From: Microbacterium sp. SZ1
GTDB taxonomy: Bacteria > Actinomycetota > Actinomycetes > Actinomycetales > Microbacteriaceae
Assembly (NCBI RefSeq): GCF_002362255.1
Contig: NZ_LPVV01000040.1
Span: 306,831 to 370,830 of the forward strand
Length of the DNA stretch: 64,000 bases
Direction of reading: 5' to 3'
Shown: positions 22,698-31,445 of the stretch, one piece after another
Position numbering within the stretch: the first letter of the stretch is position 1
Layout of the letters: every line of letters starts with the position of its first letter
The notes under the pieces: model-generated
What the model was told of the DNA's origin: nothing
Database searches by the model: none
The model's input: the letters and a program-made list of their open reading frames with translations, nothing else
Program-made: the position numbers and the translations under genes

Positions 22698-23224
22698 GCC
22701 TCGATCGTCACCTCCTCGGCACCGTCGTACTCGCGCAGGCGCACGTTCACGCGCTCCTGGCGCGACGACGGGATGTTCTTGCCGACGAAGTCCGGCCGGA
22801 TCGGCAGTTCGCGGTGGCCGCGGTCGACGAGGATCGCCAGGCGGACCGCCGCAGGACGACCGATCGACTGCAGTGCGTCGAGGGCCGCGCGGATGCTGCG
22901 ACCCGAGAAAAGCACATCGTCGACGAGCACGACGGTACGGTCGTCGATGCCGTCGGCCGGGATGTCGGTCGGATGCGGCGACCGGGTCGGATGCTTCGCG
23001 AGGTCGTCGCGGAAGAGGGTGACATCGAGAGACCCGACGGGAACGGACGTCTGCGCGATCTCGGCGATCAGACGGCCGAGGCGCTGGGCGAGAGCCACCC
23101 CGCGGGTCGGGATGCCCAGCAGGACGAGGTTCTCGCCCCCTCGATTCGACTCGAGGATCTCGTGCGCGATGCGGGTCAGCGCCCGCGTGATATCGGCGTC
23201 GTGCAGCACGGTTCGTGCGCTCAT
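22694..23224 (-). CDS. pyrR: Bifunctional pyr operon regulator / uracil phosphoribosyltransferase
   Basis: PyrR binds UMP or UTP and then a specific loop in pyr mRNA, repressing the operon; it also has uracil phosphoribosyltransferase activity. The PRPP motif [13 protein letters not shown] is at residues 98-110. The ATG at 23224 is selected over an in-frame ATG at 23248 because AAGGGAG lies 6 nt upstream of it. Counted from 23224 the protein has 176 aa, typical for PyrR. A PyrR-type RNA loop lies immediately upstream of this ribosome binding site, suggesting autoregulation at translation initiation. Confidence 0.96.
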   Translation of the reverse strand: MSARTVLHDADITRALTRIAHEILESNRGGENLVLLGIPTRGVALAQRLGRLIAEIAQTSVPVGSLDVTLFRDDLAKHPTRSPHPTDIPADGIDDRTVVLVDDVLFSGRSIRAALDALQSIGRPAAVRLAILVDRGHRELPIRPDFVGKNIPSSRQERVNVRLREYDGAEEVTIEA

Positions 23225-23239
23225 CAGCCGCTCCCTTCT

Positions 23240-23255
23240 CCGCCTCACAGGACGG
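23240..23255 (-). promoter_or_regulatory. Predicted PyrR-binding RNA loop in the pyr leader
   Basis: On the minus strand GUCCUGUGAGGC matches the conserved core UCCNGNGAGGY of PyrR-binding loops (remembered family consensus ARUCCNGNGAGGYU). Flanking CCG and CGG can pair, and CC pairs with GG inside, leaving a UGUGA loop. The pyrR ribosome binding site follows at once. The layout fits the translational repression described for mycobacterial pyr operons, rather than the attenuation of Bacillus. Confidence 0.75.
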
Positions 23256-23278
23256 TGTTAAAGGTTGCTTGTCACTCC

Positions 23279-23284
23279 ACTCTA
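23279..23284 (-). promoter_or_regulatory. Possible -10 element of the pyr operon
   Basis: TAGAGT lies between the hairpin after the upstream gene and the PyrR loop. Transcription from here would give a leader of roughly 48 nt that contains the whole loop. No convincing -35 is visible. Confidence 0.4.
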
Positions 23285-23287
23285 ACG

Positions 23288-23306
23288 GAGACGCCGAGTC
23301 CGTCTC
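23288..23306 (-). terminator. Hairpin between the MBL-Rieske gene and pyrR
   Basis: Perfect 6-bp stem GAGACG/CGTCTC with a 7-nt loop, directly after the stop codon of the upstream gene. There is no U-tract. It is a plausible weak terminator separating that gene from the pyr operon. Confidence 0.45.
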
Positions 23307-24884
23307 TCAGCTGGCCTCACGGAGTACAGCGTCGGTGACCTCGTCGATCTTCTTCGAGCGGATCGGGTGACCGGTGGTCGACAGGCAGCGACCGGTCTTG
23401 AGGTCCCATTTCCAGTCGTGCATGCTGCACGTCAGGATGCCGTCCTCATCGACCTTCCCTGTCTTGGTGAGGTCGGCGCGCAGGTGCGGGCACCGGCGCT
23501 GCACGACCCAGTCGCCGATCTCGGCATCCTCGGTCTGGTCGGTCTGCTCCTGGTACCAGTTCTCGACGTACTCGATGCGGTCGACGGAGAGGCACTTGAG
23601 GAACGTGGTCAGGAACTCGTTGAACTTGCCGCTGCGGCTCACCTGGAACTGCATCGACAGGAAGATCGAGTTCGACCAGTCGATCTCATGGTCGCGGATG
23701 TTCGTCGAGACGAGGTCAGCGGGGATCGTGTACCAGTAGATGCAGTCCTCGCCGGCGTATTCGCGGACCTTGGCACGCGGGAAGTCCACGACCATGTCGA
23801 GGTCGCCGATCCTGAAGCGCACGTTGCCGCCCACACCGAGCCTGATGGTGCGCGACTTCTTCAGCAGCGGCTCCCACCACGCCTTGAGCTCCTCCAGGAT
23901 CTCCTGGGTCGGCAGCACCGCGGCGCGCGATGCCTCCTCGTCGCGGATCTCCTGCTGGCGCGAGGCGCGCTGCTCCTCGAGGTAGTCCCACTTCTCGTCG
24001 AAGATGTGCGCGAGCTCGGCATCGGAGTAGAGCGTCTGCTCGGTCCGAACCTCACCGTTCTCGACGGTGACGAGCGTGCCGGGGACGAACAGCTGGCCGT
24101 CGTACTGCGGCGCCAGTTCGCGCATGTGCGCGAGGAACTGCTTCTGGTCCGTGAAGATCGACTCGCCATTGCGCCCGACGCCGTTGAAGTCGAACAGGTC
24201 GTCGCGGAGGAACATGGGCGGCCCTGCCATCGGGAAGACGTGCGGAGCGTCGACCTTCTCGATGTAGTACATCGCGCGCTTGTTCTGCGCCTCGCGCTTG
24301 AGTTTCGCGAAGTTCTGCTTGGCGTCCATCGGCAGGTCGTAGACCATGGGCCACCAGATCGCGCCGGAGACCTGGGTGAAGTACGCGTCGGGCTTGCCGA
24401 AGTGCAGCAGCTTCTCGAGGTCGAGCGGGTGCGAGTCGTTCTGGTTGAGCACCGACCCCGTACCGTCGTCGACGCTCAGCGATGAGTCGCCGATCGGCCC
24501 GTCGCTCGGCGCGCGCAACGGGGTGATCATGATCTTCGTGCCGCCGCGTTCGATGATCTCGCCCGCCGGAGCGTAGGTGATGTTCGTGTAGCCGAGCGCA
24601 CGGATGTCCTGCTCCAGGTCATCGATGGGGTACTCGGGGAGGAGCACCTCGATGTCCTTGCGGATGTAGCGCTCCAGGAGCTTCGGATCGAAATGGTCCC
24701 GGTGCCGGTGCGAGATGTACAGGAAGTCCGCCTCGCGGCCGAAGCGCTCCCAGTCGAGGCCGCGGTTGTCGGGGAACGGGAACCACGAGCCGAAGAACGA
24801 CGGCCCGAGAACGGGGTCGCAGATGATGTTCCCGCCGATCGTCTCGATGAACATCCCGGCGTGGCCGAGTCCCGTGATCCTCAT
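23307..24884 (-). CDS. Metallo-beta-lactamase fold / Rieske [2Fe-2S] domain protein
   Basis: A 525-aa two-domain protein. The N-terminal metallo-beta-lactamase fold has the metal motif HRHRDH (His59, His61, Asp63, His64) and the family start MRITGLGHAGMFIET. The C-terminal Rieske domain has C465-P-H467 and C486-S-M-H489, a complete [2Fe-2S] ligand set. The middle third (LWEPLLKK-like region, GVGGNVRFRIGDLDMVVDF) is not assigned. The pairing recalls CMP-Neu5Ac hydroxylase (CMAH), which has the same two modules in the opposite order. The substrate is unknown; an oxidase or hydroxylase needing an electron donor is inference. It lies between the SWIM-SNF2 gene and pyrR with its own gaps on both sides. 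No signal peptide is visible. Confidence 0.85.
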   Translation of the reverse strand: MRITGLGHAGMFIETIGGNIICDPVLGPSFFGSWFPFPDNRGLDWERFGREADFLYISHRHRDHFDPKLLERYIRKDIEVLLPEYPIDDLEQDIRALGYTNITYAPAGEIIERGGTKIMITPLRAPSDGPIGDSSLSVDDGTGSVLNQNDSHPLDLEKLLHFGKPDAYFTQVSGAIWWPMVYDLPMDAKQNFAKLKREAQNKRAMYYIEKVDAPHVFPMAGPPMFLRDDLFDFNGVGRNGESIFTDQKQFLAHMRELAPQYDGQLFVPGTLVTVENGEVRTEQTLYSDAELAHIFDEKWDYLEEQRASRQQEIRDEEASRAAVLPTQEILEELKAWWEPLLKKSRTIRLGVGGNVRFRIGDLDMVVDFPRAKVREYAGEDCIYWYTIPADLVSTNIRDHEIDWSNSIFLSMQFQVSRSGKFNEFLTTFLKCLSVDRIEYVENWYQEQTDQTEDAEIGDWVVQRRCPHLRADLTKTGKVDEDGILTCSMHDWKWDLKTGRCLSTTGHPIRSKKIDEVTDAVLREAS

Positions 24885-24958
24885 GTATGACCTCCTGAAG
24901 TAGCCGTACGAGTCTACCGGCGGGCTCCTGGACGGCAGCGGTGACCGGCCGTGAATAT

Positions 24959-24986
24959 GCGGGGCGGATGCCGTTCCCCCGCCCGC
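24959..24986 (-). terminator. Possible terminator after the SNF2 gene
   Basis: GC-rich imperfect hairpin, about 8 bp with one bulged base, located 16 bp past the SNF2 stop and followed by ATATTC. It would separate the helicase gene from the MBL-Rieske gene. Confidence 0.35.
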
Positions 24987-25002
24987 GGTGCCGAGCCGTC
25001 CG

Positions 25003-28000
25003 CTAGTCGTCGAACAGGCCGCGGATGTCGGCGGCGGTCAGCGATTGGGCGAAGAGCTCCTCGTCGTCCATCACCGCCGTGAACAGTCGCGCCTTGCGCT
25101 GCTGCAGCTCGAGCACCTTCTCCTCGATCGTTCCGAGCGAGATCATGCGGTAGACGAAGACCTGGCTCGTCTGACCGATGCGGTGCGTACGGTCGACCGC
25201 CTGAGCCTCGGCGGCCGGATTCCACCACGGATCCAGAAGGAACACGTAGTCGGCTTCGGTGAGGGTGAGTCCGAATCCGCCGGCTTTCAGGCTGATGAGG
25301 AAGACCGGCTGCTGCCCCTCCTTGAACGAGTCGATCACGTCCTGCCGGCGCCGCGTGGAGCCGTCGAGGTGCGCGTACGGGATGCCGGCGTCGCGCAGTC
25401 GCCGGGCGGCCAGGTCGAGGAACGAGGTGAACTGGCTGAACACGAGCGCACGGTGTCCTTCGGCCTGCAGCTCCTCGACTCGGTCGAGGAGCGTGTCGAG
25501 CTTGCTCGAGCCGATCTCGCCGTCATCCTCGTCGATCAGCGCCGGGGCGAGGCTCAGCATCCGCAGCAGCGTGAGCGAGCGGAAGACGATGAAGCGGTTG
25601 CGGTCGAGATCCTCGAGGAGTCCGAGCACCTTCTGCCGCTCGCGCTGCAGCACCACGTCGTAGAGCGCACGATGAGCCGGGCTCAGCTCGACCTCGAGCA
25701 CCTGCTCCTGCTTCGGGGGCAGGTCGTCGGCGACGAGCTCCTTCGTGCGGCGCAGCACGAGTGGCCGGATGCGGCGGCGCAGCTGCGCCAGACGACGGGC
25801 CCGGTACGCGCCGCCCTCCTCGTTCTCGGGAACCTTGCCCTTCTCGATCGGGTGGATGTAGCGGTCGCGGAACTTCCGCGCCGAGGGGAACAGCCCGGGG
25901 GCCGCCAGCTTCAGCAGCGCCCACAGCTCGGTCAGGCTGTTCTCCATCGGCGTGCCCGTGACGGCGTACACCGCATCCGCGCGGAAGGAGAAGATGGCCC
26001 GGTGCAGCTTGGTCTTCGGATTCTTCACGAACTGCGCTTCGTCGAGGATGAGGCCGGCCCACTCGACGGTCTGGAATTCGTCCTCGTCGAGGCGAGCCAC
26101 GGTGTACGAGCTCACCACGATGTCCGCATCCGCGGCGGCGTGGGCGAGGCGAGCTGTGCGCTTGCCGTGCGTGCTCTCCACGACCGCGACCCGGAGCCCG
26201 GGCGTGAAACGCGCTGCCTCGCTGCGCCAGGTGCTCAGGACCGAGGTCGGCGCGAGCACGAGGAACGGGCGCGTCTCCCCCGTCTCGCGGGTGTGCTGAA
26301 CGAACGTGAGCAGCTGCAGCGTCTTGCCCAGGCCCATGTCGTCGGCCAGGATGCCGCCGAGGCGATGGCGCCAGAGGAAGGCGAGCCAGTCGAATCCGTG
26401 CTTCTGGTACGTGCGGAGTTCGGCGTGCAGACCCGCCGGGACCGGAGTCGGGGGAACGCCGGTGGCGCCGCGGAGTCCCTCCGCCGTGGAGCGCCAGCTG
26501 ACGGCGGGCTGGGCCTCGTCCGCCAGATCCTCGAACTCCTCCCAGAGGTCGGTCTGGTAACGGCTGATGCGCGGACCAGTCTCCCATTCGTCGAGTTCTC
26601 CTGCCTCCTCGATGAGCTCGCGCAGCCGATCGAGTGCGGGGTGATCAAGGGAGAAGTAGCCACCGTCGGAGAGCAGCAGCTTCCTGCGGCCGCGGCTGAG
26701 CGCCGTGAACAACGGTCCGAACGGGATCGTGCGACCGTCGATCGTCACGATGATCCCGAGGTCGAACCAGTCCGCATCGGTCGTCTCGACCGTGGTGACC
26801 TTCACCTCCGGGGTCCCGGTCAGTTCGCGATACTCCTTGCTCTCCCCCGTGCGCGTCACCGTGACGCCGGCCGCCTCGAAGGCGGGGACGGCGTGGGCGA
26901 CGAAGTGTGCGGCGTCGATGTCGTGGAACGCGCCGGACGGGGCGAACCGCCTGCCGCTGTGCTCCTGCCACACCCCCTCGACGACGGCGCGCCACGCTGA
27001 CTCGGCGACGGGGTCGCGCACCGCGGACGTGTTCGCGCCCTGGACGAAGGGCAGAATGCCGAATCCCTCGTAGATCCACGAGAACGAGTACTCGACGACA
27101 TCGCCGCCCTCGAACGAGACGCCCAGGGCCGGGACAGGCGCGGGGATCTCGGGCAGCGCGACCCGACCCGAGGTGCGCACCGCGGATCGCCGCGCGAGCA
27201 GCGGGTACACCGTCTCGATGAAGTCCTGTTCGTCGGCGGCCGGCACGACGATGGGCTGCGCGGCCGTCAGCAGCGCACGCGTCTGCTCGCTCAGCGGTGC
27301 CTCGGCCAGCACGAGCTCGATGCGGTTGTCGCCGAGCGTCGCCGCATAGATTCCGGTGCGGCCGATCGGGTGCGCGTCCGCAGCGCTCACGGAGCGATCG
27401 TCGATCGACACCTCGGCCGTCAGCTCGAGCGGCCCGTCGTCGTCAGGACGGGCGATCGCCGCCGTCACCTCGGCCGAAGTCGCCAGCCGCACCGACGCCG
27501 ACTTCTGGGTGGACACGAGCGGGATGCCGAGCTCGGCACCGACCCTGAGGTGTCGCCACAAGAGCGCTGACTCGATCTGGTCGACGACGAGCCAATCGCC
27601 CGCGTTGCCCGACAGCAGCGAGTCGCGCGAAAGGCTGAGCAGGTCGCCGAACCAGCGGGTCTGCACGCGGCCGAACTGCACGACGTCACGACGAACCGAG
27701 TCCCAGGTCGCCTTGCCCTGGATCCATGCACCGGTCTGAGCGCTGCGCGCCAGCGGGCGGATGGCGAGCAGCAGCTCGCCGGTGCGCCGCGCGACATCGC
27801 GGGCGGTCGCCGCGCGGAGGGGACGCGGCGCCCAATGATTGTCGCCCCGCGCCGCACGATGACGCAGCTCGACGCCGAGGGCGAGCTCCTGAGCCTGACG
27901 AGGAGCCTCGGGGCCGATCAGCGACCGCCACGACGGAGCAGCGGGCGGCGGCACGGCGACCGCGGCCTCGCGCTGCGGCGGCGATGCTATCGCCTCGGCC

Positions 28001-28305
28001 TGTCTCGAGTACTCGTGGACGTTCGAGGCGAGCACGGTCGCCACGACGTGCTTGCAGCCCGACCGCACGGGACAGGTGCACCGGGTGGAGCGGATGCGGG
28101 GCTTTCCGTTCGACGAGACGAACGCGACGCCGGTGACGTAGGGAAGGTCCTGTCCGCCTCGGACGTGTCCCTCGAGCGCGAGAGACTCCTCATCCCACGT
28201 GACGTCGAGCACGTTGCCCTCGCGGAAGTACGCGAGTCCTCGCGTGTAGCCGCCGGCATCCGTGACCTGCAGGAGATCACGGAGATCGACGTGCGGCGCG
28301 GGCAT
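25003..28305 (-). CDS. SNF2-family helicase with N-terminal SWIM zinc finger
   Basis: A protein of about 1,100 aa. The SWIM finger C76-x-C78-x5-C84-x-H86 is near the N-terminus. A long middle region leads to the SNF2 ATPase: ADDMGLGKT (Lys661), LAPTSVLSTW, Walker B LDEAQ (755-759) and GTPMENSLTELW. The C-terminal helicase lobe has VFSQFTSFLD, LISLKAGGFGLTLTEAD and DRTHRIGQ. It is a double-stranded DNA translocase, probably acting in DNA-protein remodelling or repair; the exact role is unknown. The ATG at 28305 is preferred because GGAAGG lies 9 nt upstream; an in-frame ATG at 28335 would add 10 residues but has no ribosome binding site. It follows nusB in the same direction. Confidence 0.9.
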   Translation of the reverse strand: MPAPHVDLRDLLQVTDAGGYTRGLAYFREGNVLDVTWDEESLALEGHVRGGQDLPYVTGVAFVSSNGKPRIRSTRCTCPVRSGCKHVVATVLASNVHEYSRQAEAIASPPQREAAVAVPPPAAPSWRSLIGPEAPRQAQELALGVELRHRAARGDNHWAPRPLRAATARDVARRTGELLLAIRPLARSAQTGAWIQGKATWDSVRRDVVQFGRVQTRWFGDLLSLSRDSLLSGNAGDWLVVDQIESALLWRHLRVGAELGIPLVSTQKSASVRLATSAEVTAAIARPDDDGPLELTAEVSIDDRSVSAADAHPIGRTGIYAATLGDNRIELVLAEAPLSEQTRALLTAAQPIVVPAADEQDFIETVYPLLARRSAVRTSGRVALPEIPAPVPALGVSFEGGDVVEYSFSWIYEGFGILPFVQGANTSAVRDPVAESAWRAVVEGVWQEHSGRRFAPSGAFHDIDAAHFVAHAVPAFEAAGVTVTRTGESKEYRELTGTPEVKVTTVETTDADWFDLGIIVTIDGRTIPFGPLFTALSRGRRKLLLSDGGYFSLDHPALDRLRELIEEAGELDEWETGPRISRYQTDLWEEFEDLADEAQPAVSWRSTAEGLRGATGVPPTPVPAGLHAELRTYQKHGFDWLAFLWRHRLGGILADDMGLGKTLQLLTFVQHTRETGETRPFLVLAPTSVLSTWRSEAARFTPGLRVAVVESTHGKRTARLAHAAADADIVVSSYTVARLDEDEFQTVEWAGLILDEAQFVKNPKTKLHRAIFSFRADAVYAVTGTPMENSLTELWALLKLAAPGLFPSARKFRDRYIHPIEKGKVPENEEGGAYRARRLAQLRRRIRPLVLRRTKELVADDLPPKQEQVLEVELSPAHRALYDVVLQRERQKVLGLLEDLDRNRFIVFRSLTLLRMLSLAPALIDEDDGEIGSSKLDTLLDRVEELQAEGHRALVFSQFTSFLDLAARRLRDAGIPYAHLDGSTRRRQDVIDSFKEGQQPVFLISLKAGGFGLTLTEADYVFLLDPWWNPAAEAQAVDRTHRIGQTSQVFVYRMISLGTIEEKVLELQQRKARLFTAVMDDEELFAQSLTAADIRGLFDD

Positions 28306-28358
28306 ACCCGACATCCTTCCCGCGGCATCCGACATCGCGGACGCGATGAGGCGCGGCC

Positions 28359-28769
28359 TCAGGCCGCTCGGGCCACCCGCGCGAGCACGCCGTGCACGAA
28401 CGCGCCGGAATCGTCGGTCGAGAACTCCTTGGCGAGCTCGACCGCCTCGTCGATCGCGACGGCGGTCGGCACCTCGTCGTTGAAGAGGATCTCCCAGACG
28501 CCGATCCGCAGCAGAGCGCGGTCGACCGCGGGCATCCGCTCGAGCTTCCAGTCGCGACTGTGGGTGGTGATGTGCTCGTCGATCTCGTCACGATGGTCGA
28601 TGATGCCGTCGACCACCTCGCGAGCGTAGAGCCAGGAGGCCTCGCGCGCGGGTTCGCTCGCCGCGCGAGACGCCTCGGCTGCGAGGGTCACCGCGAGGTC
28701 GTCGCCGCGGACGTCGGACGAGAACAGGATGTCGAGTGCGCGCTTGCGCGCCTTCGTACGGGCGCTCAC
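28359..28769 (-). CDS. nusB: Transcription antitermination factor NusB
   Basis: Binds BoxA RNA with NusE (S10) in rRNA antitermination. The 136-aa protein has the family start ARKRALDILFSSD and the C-terminal PTAVAIDEAVELAKEFS, followed by GAFVHGVLARV. The GTG start comes 3 bp after the efp stop, in the conserved efp-nusB pair. Confidence 0.96.
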   Translation of the reverse strand: MSARTKARKRALDILFSSDVRGDDLAVTLAAEASRAASEPAREASWLYAREVVDGIIDHRDEIDEHITTHSRDWKLERMPAVDRALLRIGVWEILFNDEVPTAVAIDEAVELAKEFSTDDSGAFVHGVLARVARAA

Positions 28770-28772
28770 GCC

Positions 28773-29333
28773 TTACTTCTCGCGGCCGAGGTAGTCGCCC
28801 GTGCGGGTGTCGACCTTGACCTTCGTGCCGGCCTCGACGAACAGCGGGACCTGGATCTCGTAGCCGGTCTCGAGCGTCGCGGGCTTGGTGCCGGCGGAGG
28901 AGCGGTCGCCCTGAAGACCGGGCTCGGTGTAGGTGATCTCGAGGATCACCGAGGCGGGGAGATCGATGTACAGCGGGTTGCCGTTGTTGAGCGCGATCGT
29001 GACCTGCTGGTTCTCGAGCAGGAAGTTCTTCGCGTCGCCGACCGTGGGCGCGCCGACGGTGATCTGGTCGAAGTCGGTCTGGTCCATGAAGACGTAGCCG
29101 TCGCCGTCGGTGTACAGGTAGGTGAAGTCGCGGCGGTCGACGTTCTCGATGTCGATCTTGGCGCCGGCGTTGTAGGTGCGGTCGACGACCTTGCCCGAGA
29201 CGACGTTCTTCAGCTTGGTGCGCACGAACGCGCCGCCCTTGCCGGGCTTCACGTGCTGGAACTCGATGACGCTCCAGAGCTGCCCATCGATGCTGAGGAC
29301 GACGCCGTTCTTGATGTCTGCGGTAGATGCCAT
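28773..29333 (-). CDS. efp: Elongation factor P
   Basis: Relieves ribosome stalling at polyproline stretches. The 186-aa protein has the KOW-like domain I, with the tip loop PGKGG (residues 30-34, Lys32), then two OB domains ending in [11 protein letters not shown]. Mycobacterial EF-P carries PGKGP at the same place, so the second flank of the loop differs here. No EpmA or EpmB homologue is in the window. A TAGAAT hexamer at 29405-29410, containing the aroQ stop, may be its -10. Confidence 0.97.
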   Translation of the reverse strand: MASTADIKNGVVLSIDGQLWSVIEFQHVKPGKGGAFVRTKLKNVVSGKVVDRTYNAGAKIDIENVDRRDFTYLYTDGDGYVFMDQTDFDQITVGAPTVGDAKNFLLENQQVTIALNNGNPLYIDLPASVILEITYTEPGLQGDRSSAGTKPATLETGYEIQVPLFVEAGTKVKVDTRTGDYLGREK

Positions 29334-29404
29334 GCGCGGGAGTTCCGTTCGTGAGTCCGTGGGGCCGCTCTCATCCGGGTGGAGACCGGGGCGGCCGACA
29401 GTCG

Positions 29405-29410
29405 ATTCTA
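29405..29410 (-). promoter_or_regulatory. Possible -10 (TAGAAT) for efp overlapping the aroQ stop
   Basis: TAGAAT followed by CG, the same octamer as in front of lgt and of the MocR gene at 53492. Its first three bases are the aroQ stop codon. Transcription would start about 65 nt upstream of efp. No clear -35. Confidence 0.4.
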
Positions 29411-29845
29411 CGGGATGAGCGCGGCGAGCTGTCGCACGGCGGTCTCGTAGCCCGAGACCCCCTCCCCGATGACGCGCACCGCCGCGACGTCGTGGAGGTA
29501 CGAGTGGTGGCGGAACTCCTCGCGGGCGTAGACATCGGAGATGTGCACCTCGGCGAACGGAAGAGACACCCCGGTGAGGGCGTCTCGGAGCGATACCGAG
29601 GTGTGGGTGAGCCCGCCGGGGTTGATCACGATCCCCGCGCAGTCCTCCCGCGCGGCGTGGATCGCGTCGATCAGCACGCCCTCGTGGTTGCTCTGGATCG
29701 CGCGGAGCTCGAAACCGTGCGCGGCGGCGGCGTCTGTCGTGAGCGCGACGACGTCGGCGAGGGTCGCCGTGCCGTACACCTCCGGCTCCCGGGTCCCCAG
29801 CAGATTGAGGTTCGGACCGTTCACGAGGAGGATTCGCCGCGTCAC
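29408..29845 (-). CDS. aroQ: 3-dehydroquinate dehydratase, type II
   Basis: Third step of the shikimate pathway. The 145-aa protein is a typical dodecameric type II enzyme with [16 protein letters not shown] (catalytic Tyr), [21 protein letters not shown] and [17 protein letters not shown]. The GTG start overlaps the aroB stop as GTGA. The pepQ gene that separates aroQ from efp in mycobacteria is missing here. Confidence 0.96.
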   Translation of the reverse strand: MTRRILLVNGPNLNLLGTREPEVYGTATLADVVALTTDAAAAHGFELRAIQSNHEGVLIDAIHAAREDCAGIVINPGGLTHTSVSLRDALTGVSLPFAEVHISDVYAREEFRHHSYLHDVAAVRVIGEGVSGYETAVRQLAALIP

Positions 29846-30930
29846 GCCCCCACCTCCTGGTATGCCGCGAACAGCAGCGACTCGTCGGGCGCCTGCAGCA
29901 CGGTGGGCTTGGCGATGTCGTCGAGCAGGATGAATCGCAGCATCCCGCCCCGGCTCTTCTTGTCGCGCTGCATGGTCGCGAGCAGCTGCGGCCATGCGCC
30001 CGCTCGGTACGACGTGGGCAGCCCGAGGGATTCGAGGATCGAACGGTGGCGCTCGGCTGCCGCGTCGGACAGGCGGCCGGCGAGGCGCGACAGCTCGGCG
30101 GCATACAGCATCCCGACGGAGATCGCCGCGCCGTGCCGCCAGCGGTAGCGCTCCGCGTGCTCGATCGCGTGGCCCAGTGTGTGACCGTAGTTGAGGATCT
30201 CGCGCTGACCGGCCTCGCGGAAGTCATCGGAGACGACCTGCGCCTTCATGTCGATCGCCAGCTCGACCGCACGGCGGAACTCGTCGGAGGTGGTGTCGAC
30301 GGCGCGCTGCGGGTCGGCCTCGATGATGTCGAGGATCTCCGGCGCCCAGATGAACCCCGCCTTCACGACCTCGGCGAACCCCGCTGTCGCCTCGTTGGCG
30401 CTCAGGCTCCCGAGCTCGTCGAGGTCTCCGATCACGGCGCGGGGCGCCCAGAACGCCCCGACGAGGTTCTTGCCCTCGGCGGTGTTGATCCCGGTCTTGC
30501 CGCCGACGGAGGCGTCGACCAGGCCGAGCACCGTCGTCGGCACCTGGACGACCTGGACGCCGCGCAGCCACGTCGCGGCGACGAAGCCGGCGAGGTCTGT
30601 GACGGCTCCGCCGCCGTACCCGATCACGGCATCCGTGCGCGTGAAGTCGGCCTGGCCCATCACCTGCCAGCAGAACGCCGCGACCTCGATGCGCTTGCCC
30701 TGCTCGGCGTCGGGCACCTCGGCGAGGAGCACCTCGCGCGCACCGTTCGCCGTGTCGGCGAGCAGTCGGTCGCGCAGCTCGGCGGCCCGGGCGGCGAGCG
30801 TGGGCGGGTGCACGACGAGGACCTTTCGCACGCCGGGCTCCAGCGCCTCGGAGACGCGGTCGAGGATGCCGCGGCCGATCGTGATGTCGTACGGGGTCTC
30901 CCCCGTCACGCTGATGGTCGTCGTGCTCAT
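29842..30930 (-). CDS. aroB: 3-dehydroquinate synthase
   Basis: Second step of the shikimate pathway, NAD- and metal-dependent. The 362-aa protein shows [21 protein letters not shown], the metal-binding [10 protein letters not shown] region, and the zinc ligands [11 protein letters not shown]. The ATG overlaps the aroK stop (ATGA). Confidence 0.97.
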   Translation of the reverse strand: MSTTTISVTGETPYDITIGRGILDRVSEALEPGVRKVLVVHPPTLAARAAELRDRLLADTANGAREVLLAEVPDAEQGKRIEVAAFCWQVMGQADFTRTDAVIGYGGGAVTDLAGFVAATWLRGVQVVQVPTTVLGLVDASVGGKTGINTAEGKNLVGAFWAPRAVIGDLDELGSLSANEATAGFAEVVKAGFIWAPEILDIIEADPQRAVDTTSDEFRRAVELAIDMKAQVVSDDFREAGQREILNYGHTLGHAIEHAERYRWRHGAAISVGMLYAAELSRLAGRLSDAAAERHRSILESLGLPTSYRAGAWPQLLATMQRDKKSRGGMLRFILLDDIAKPTVLQAPDESLLFAAYQEVGA

Positions 30931-31445
30931 TCCAGTCCTCTCCTCCACGCGGCGATCTCCTCCGCGATCCGCTGCATCGGCCGACGCGACGTGTCGATGG
31001 TGACCGATGCCACCTCCTCGTACCAGGCTCTGCGCTCGTCGAAGATGCGGGTCCATGCGCGCACCGGGTCGTCCCCCGCGAGAAGGGGTCGCCCTCCCCC
31101 GCCGATCCGCTGCGCGACGGCCTCCGGCGCGACGGTCAGGAACACGACGGGATGCGCGCCGAGCAGCGCCCGCGTGCCCGGGTCCGTGACGGCGCCCCCG
31201 CCCAGCGAGATGACGCCTCCCTCGGTCAGCGCGGCGGCGACGGCTTCCCGCTCGAGCTCGCGGAATCGGGACTCACCGAACTCGGCGAAGATCTCCGGAA
31301 TCGGCCCGTGCGCGCTCACGACCCGCTTGTCGGTGTCGATGAATGGCACACCGAGCCGGCGCGCCACGCGACGACCCACGCTGGTCTTGCCGGCGGCCAT
31401 CGGGCCGACCAGCACCAGCGTCAACGGATCAGCCTCGCTCGTCAT
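30927..31445 (-). CDS. aroK: Shikimate kinase
   Basis: Phosphorylates shikimate. The 172-aa protein has the P-loop [11 protein letters not shown], the shikimate-binding FIDTDK and [10 protein letters not shown], and LGGGAV. The ATG at 31445 lies inside the aroC end (17-bp overlap) with only a weak ribosome binding site, so it may rely on coupling to aroC. Confidence 0.95.
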   Translation of the reverse strand: MTSEADPLTLVLVGPMAAGKTSVGRRVARRLGVPFIDTDKRVVSAHGPIPEIFAEFGESRFRELEREAVAAALTEGGVISLGGGAVTDPGTRALLGAHPVVFLTVAPEAVAQRIGGGGRPLLAGDDPVRAWTRIFDERRAWYEEVASVTIDTSRRPMQRIAEEIAAWRRGLE

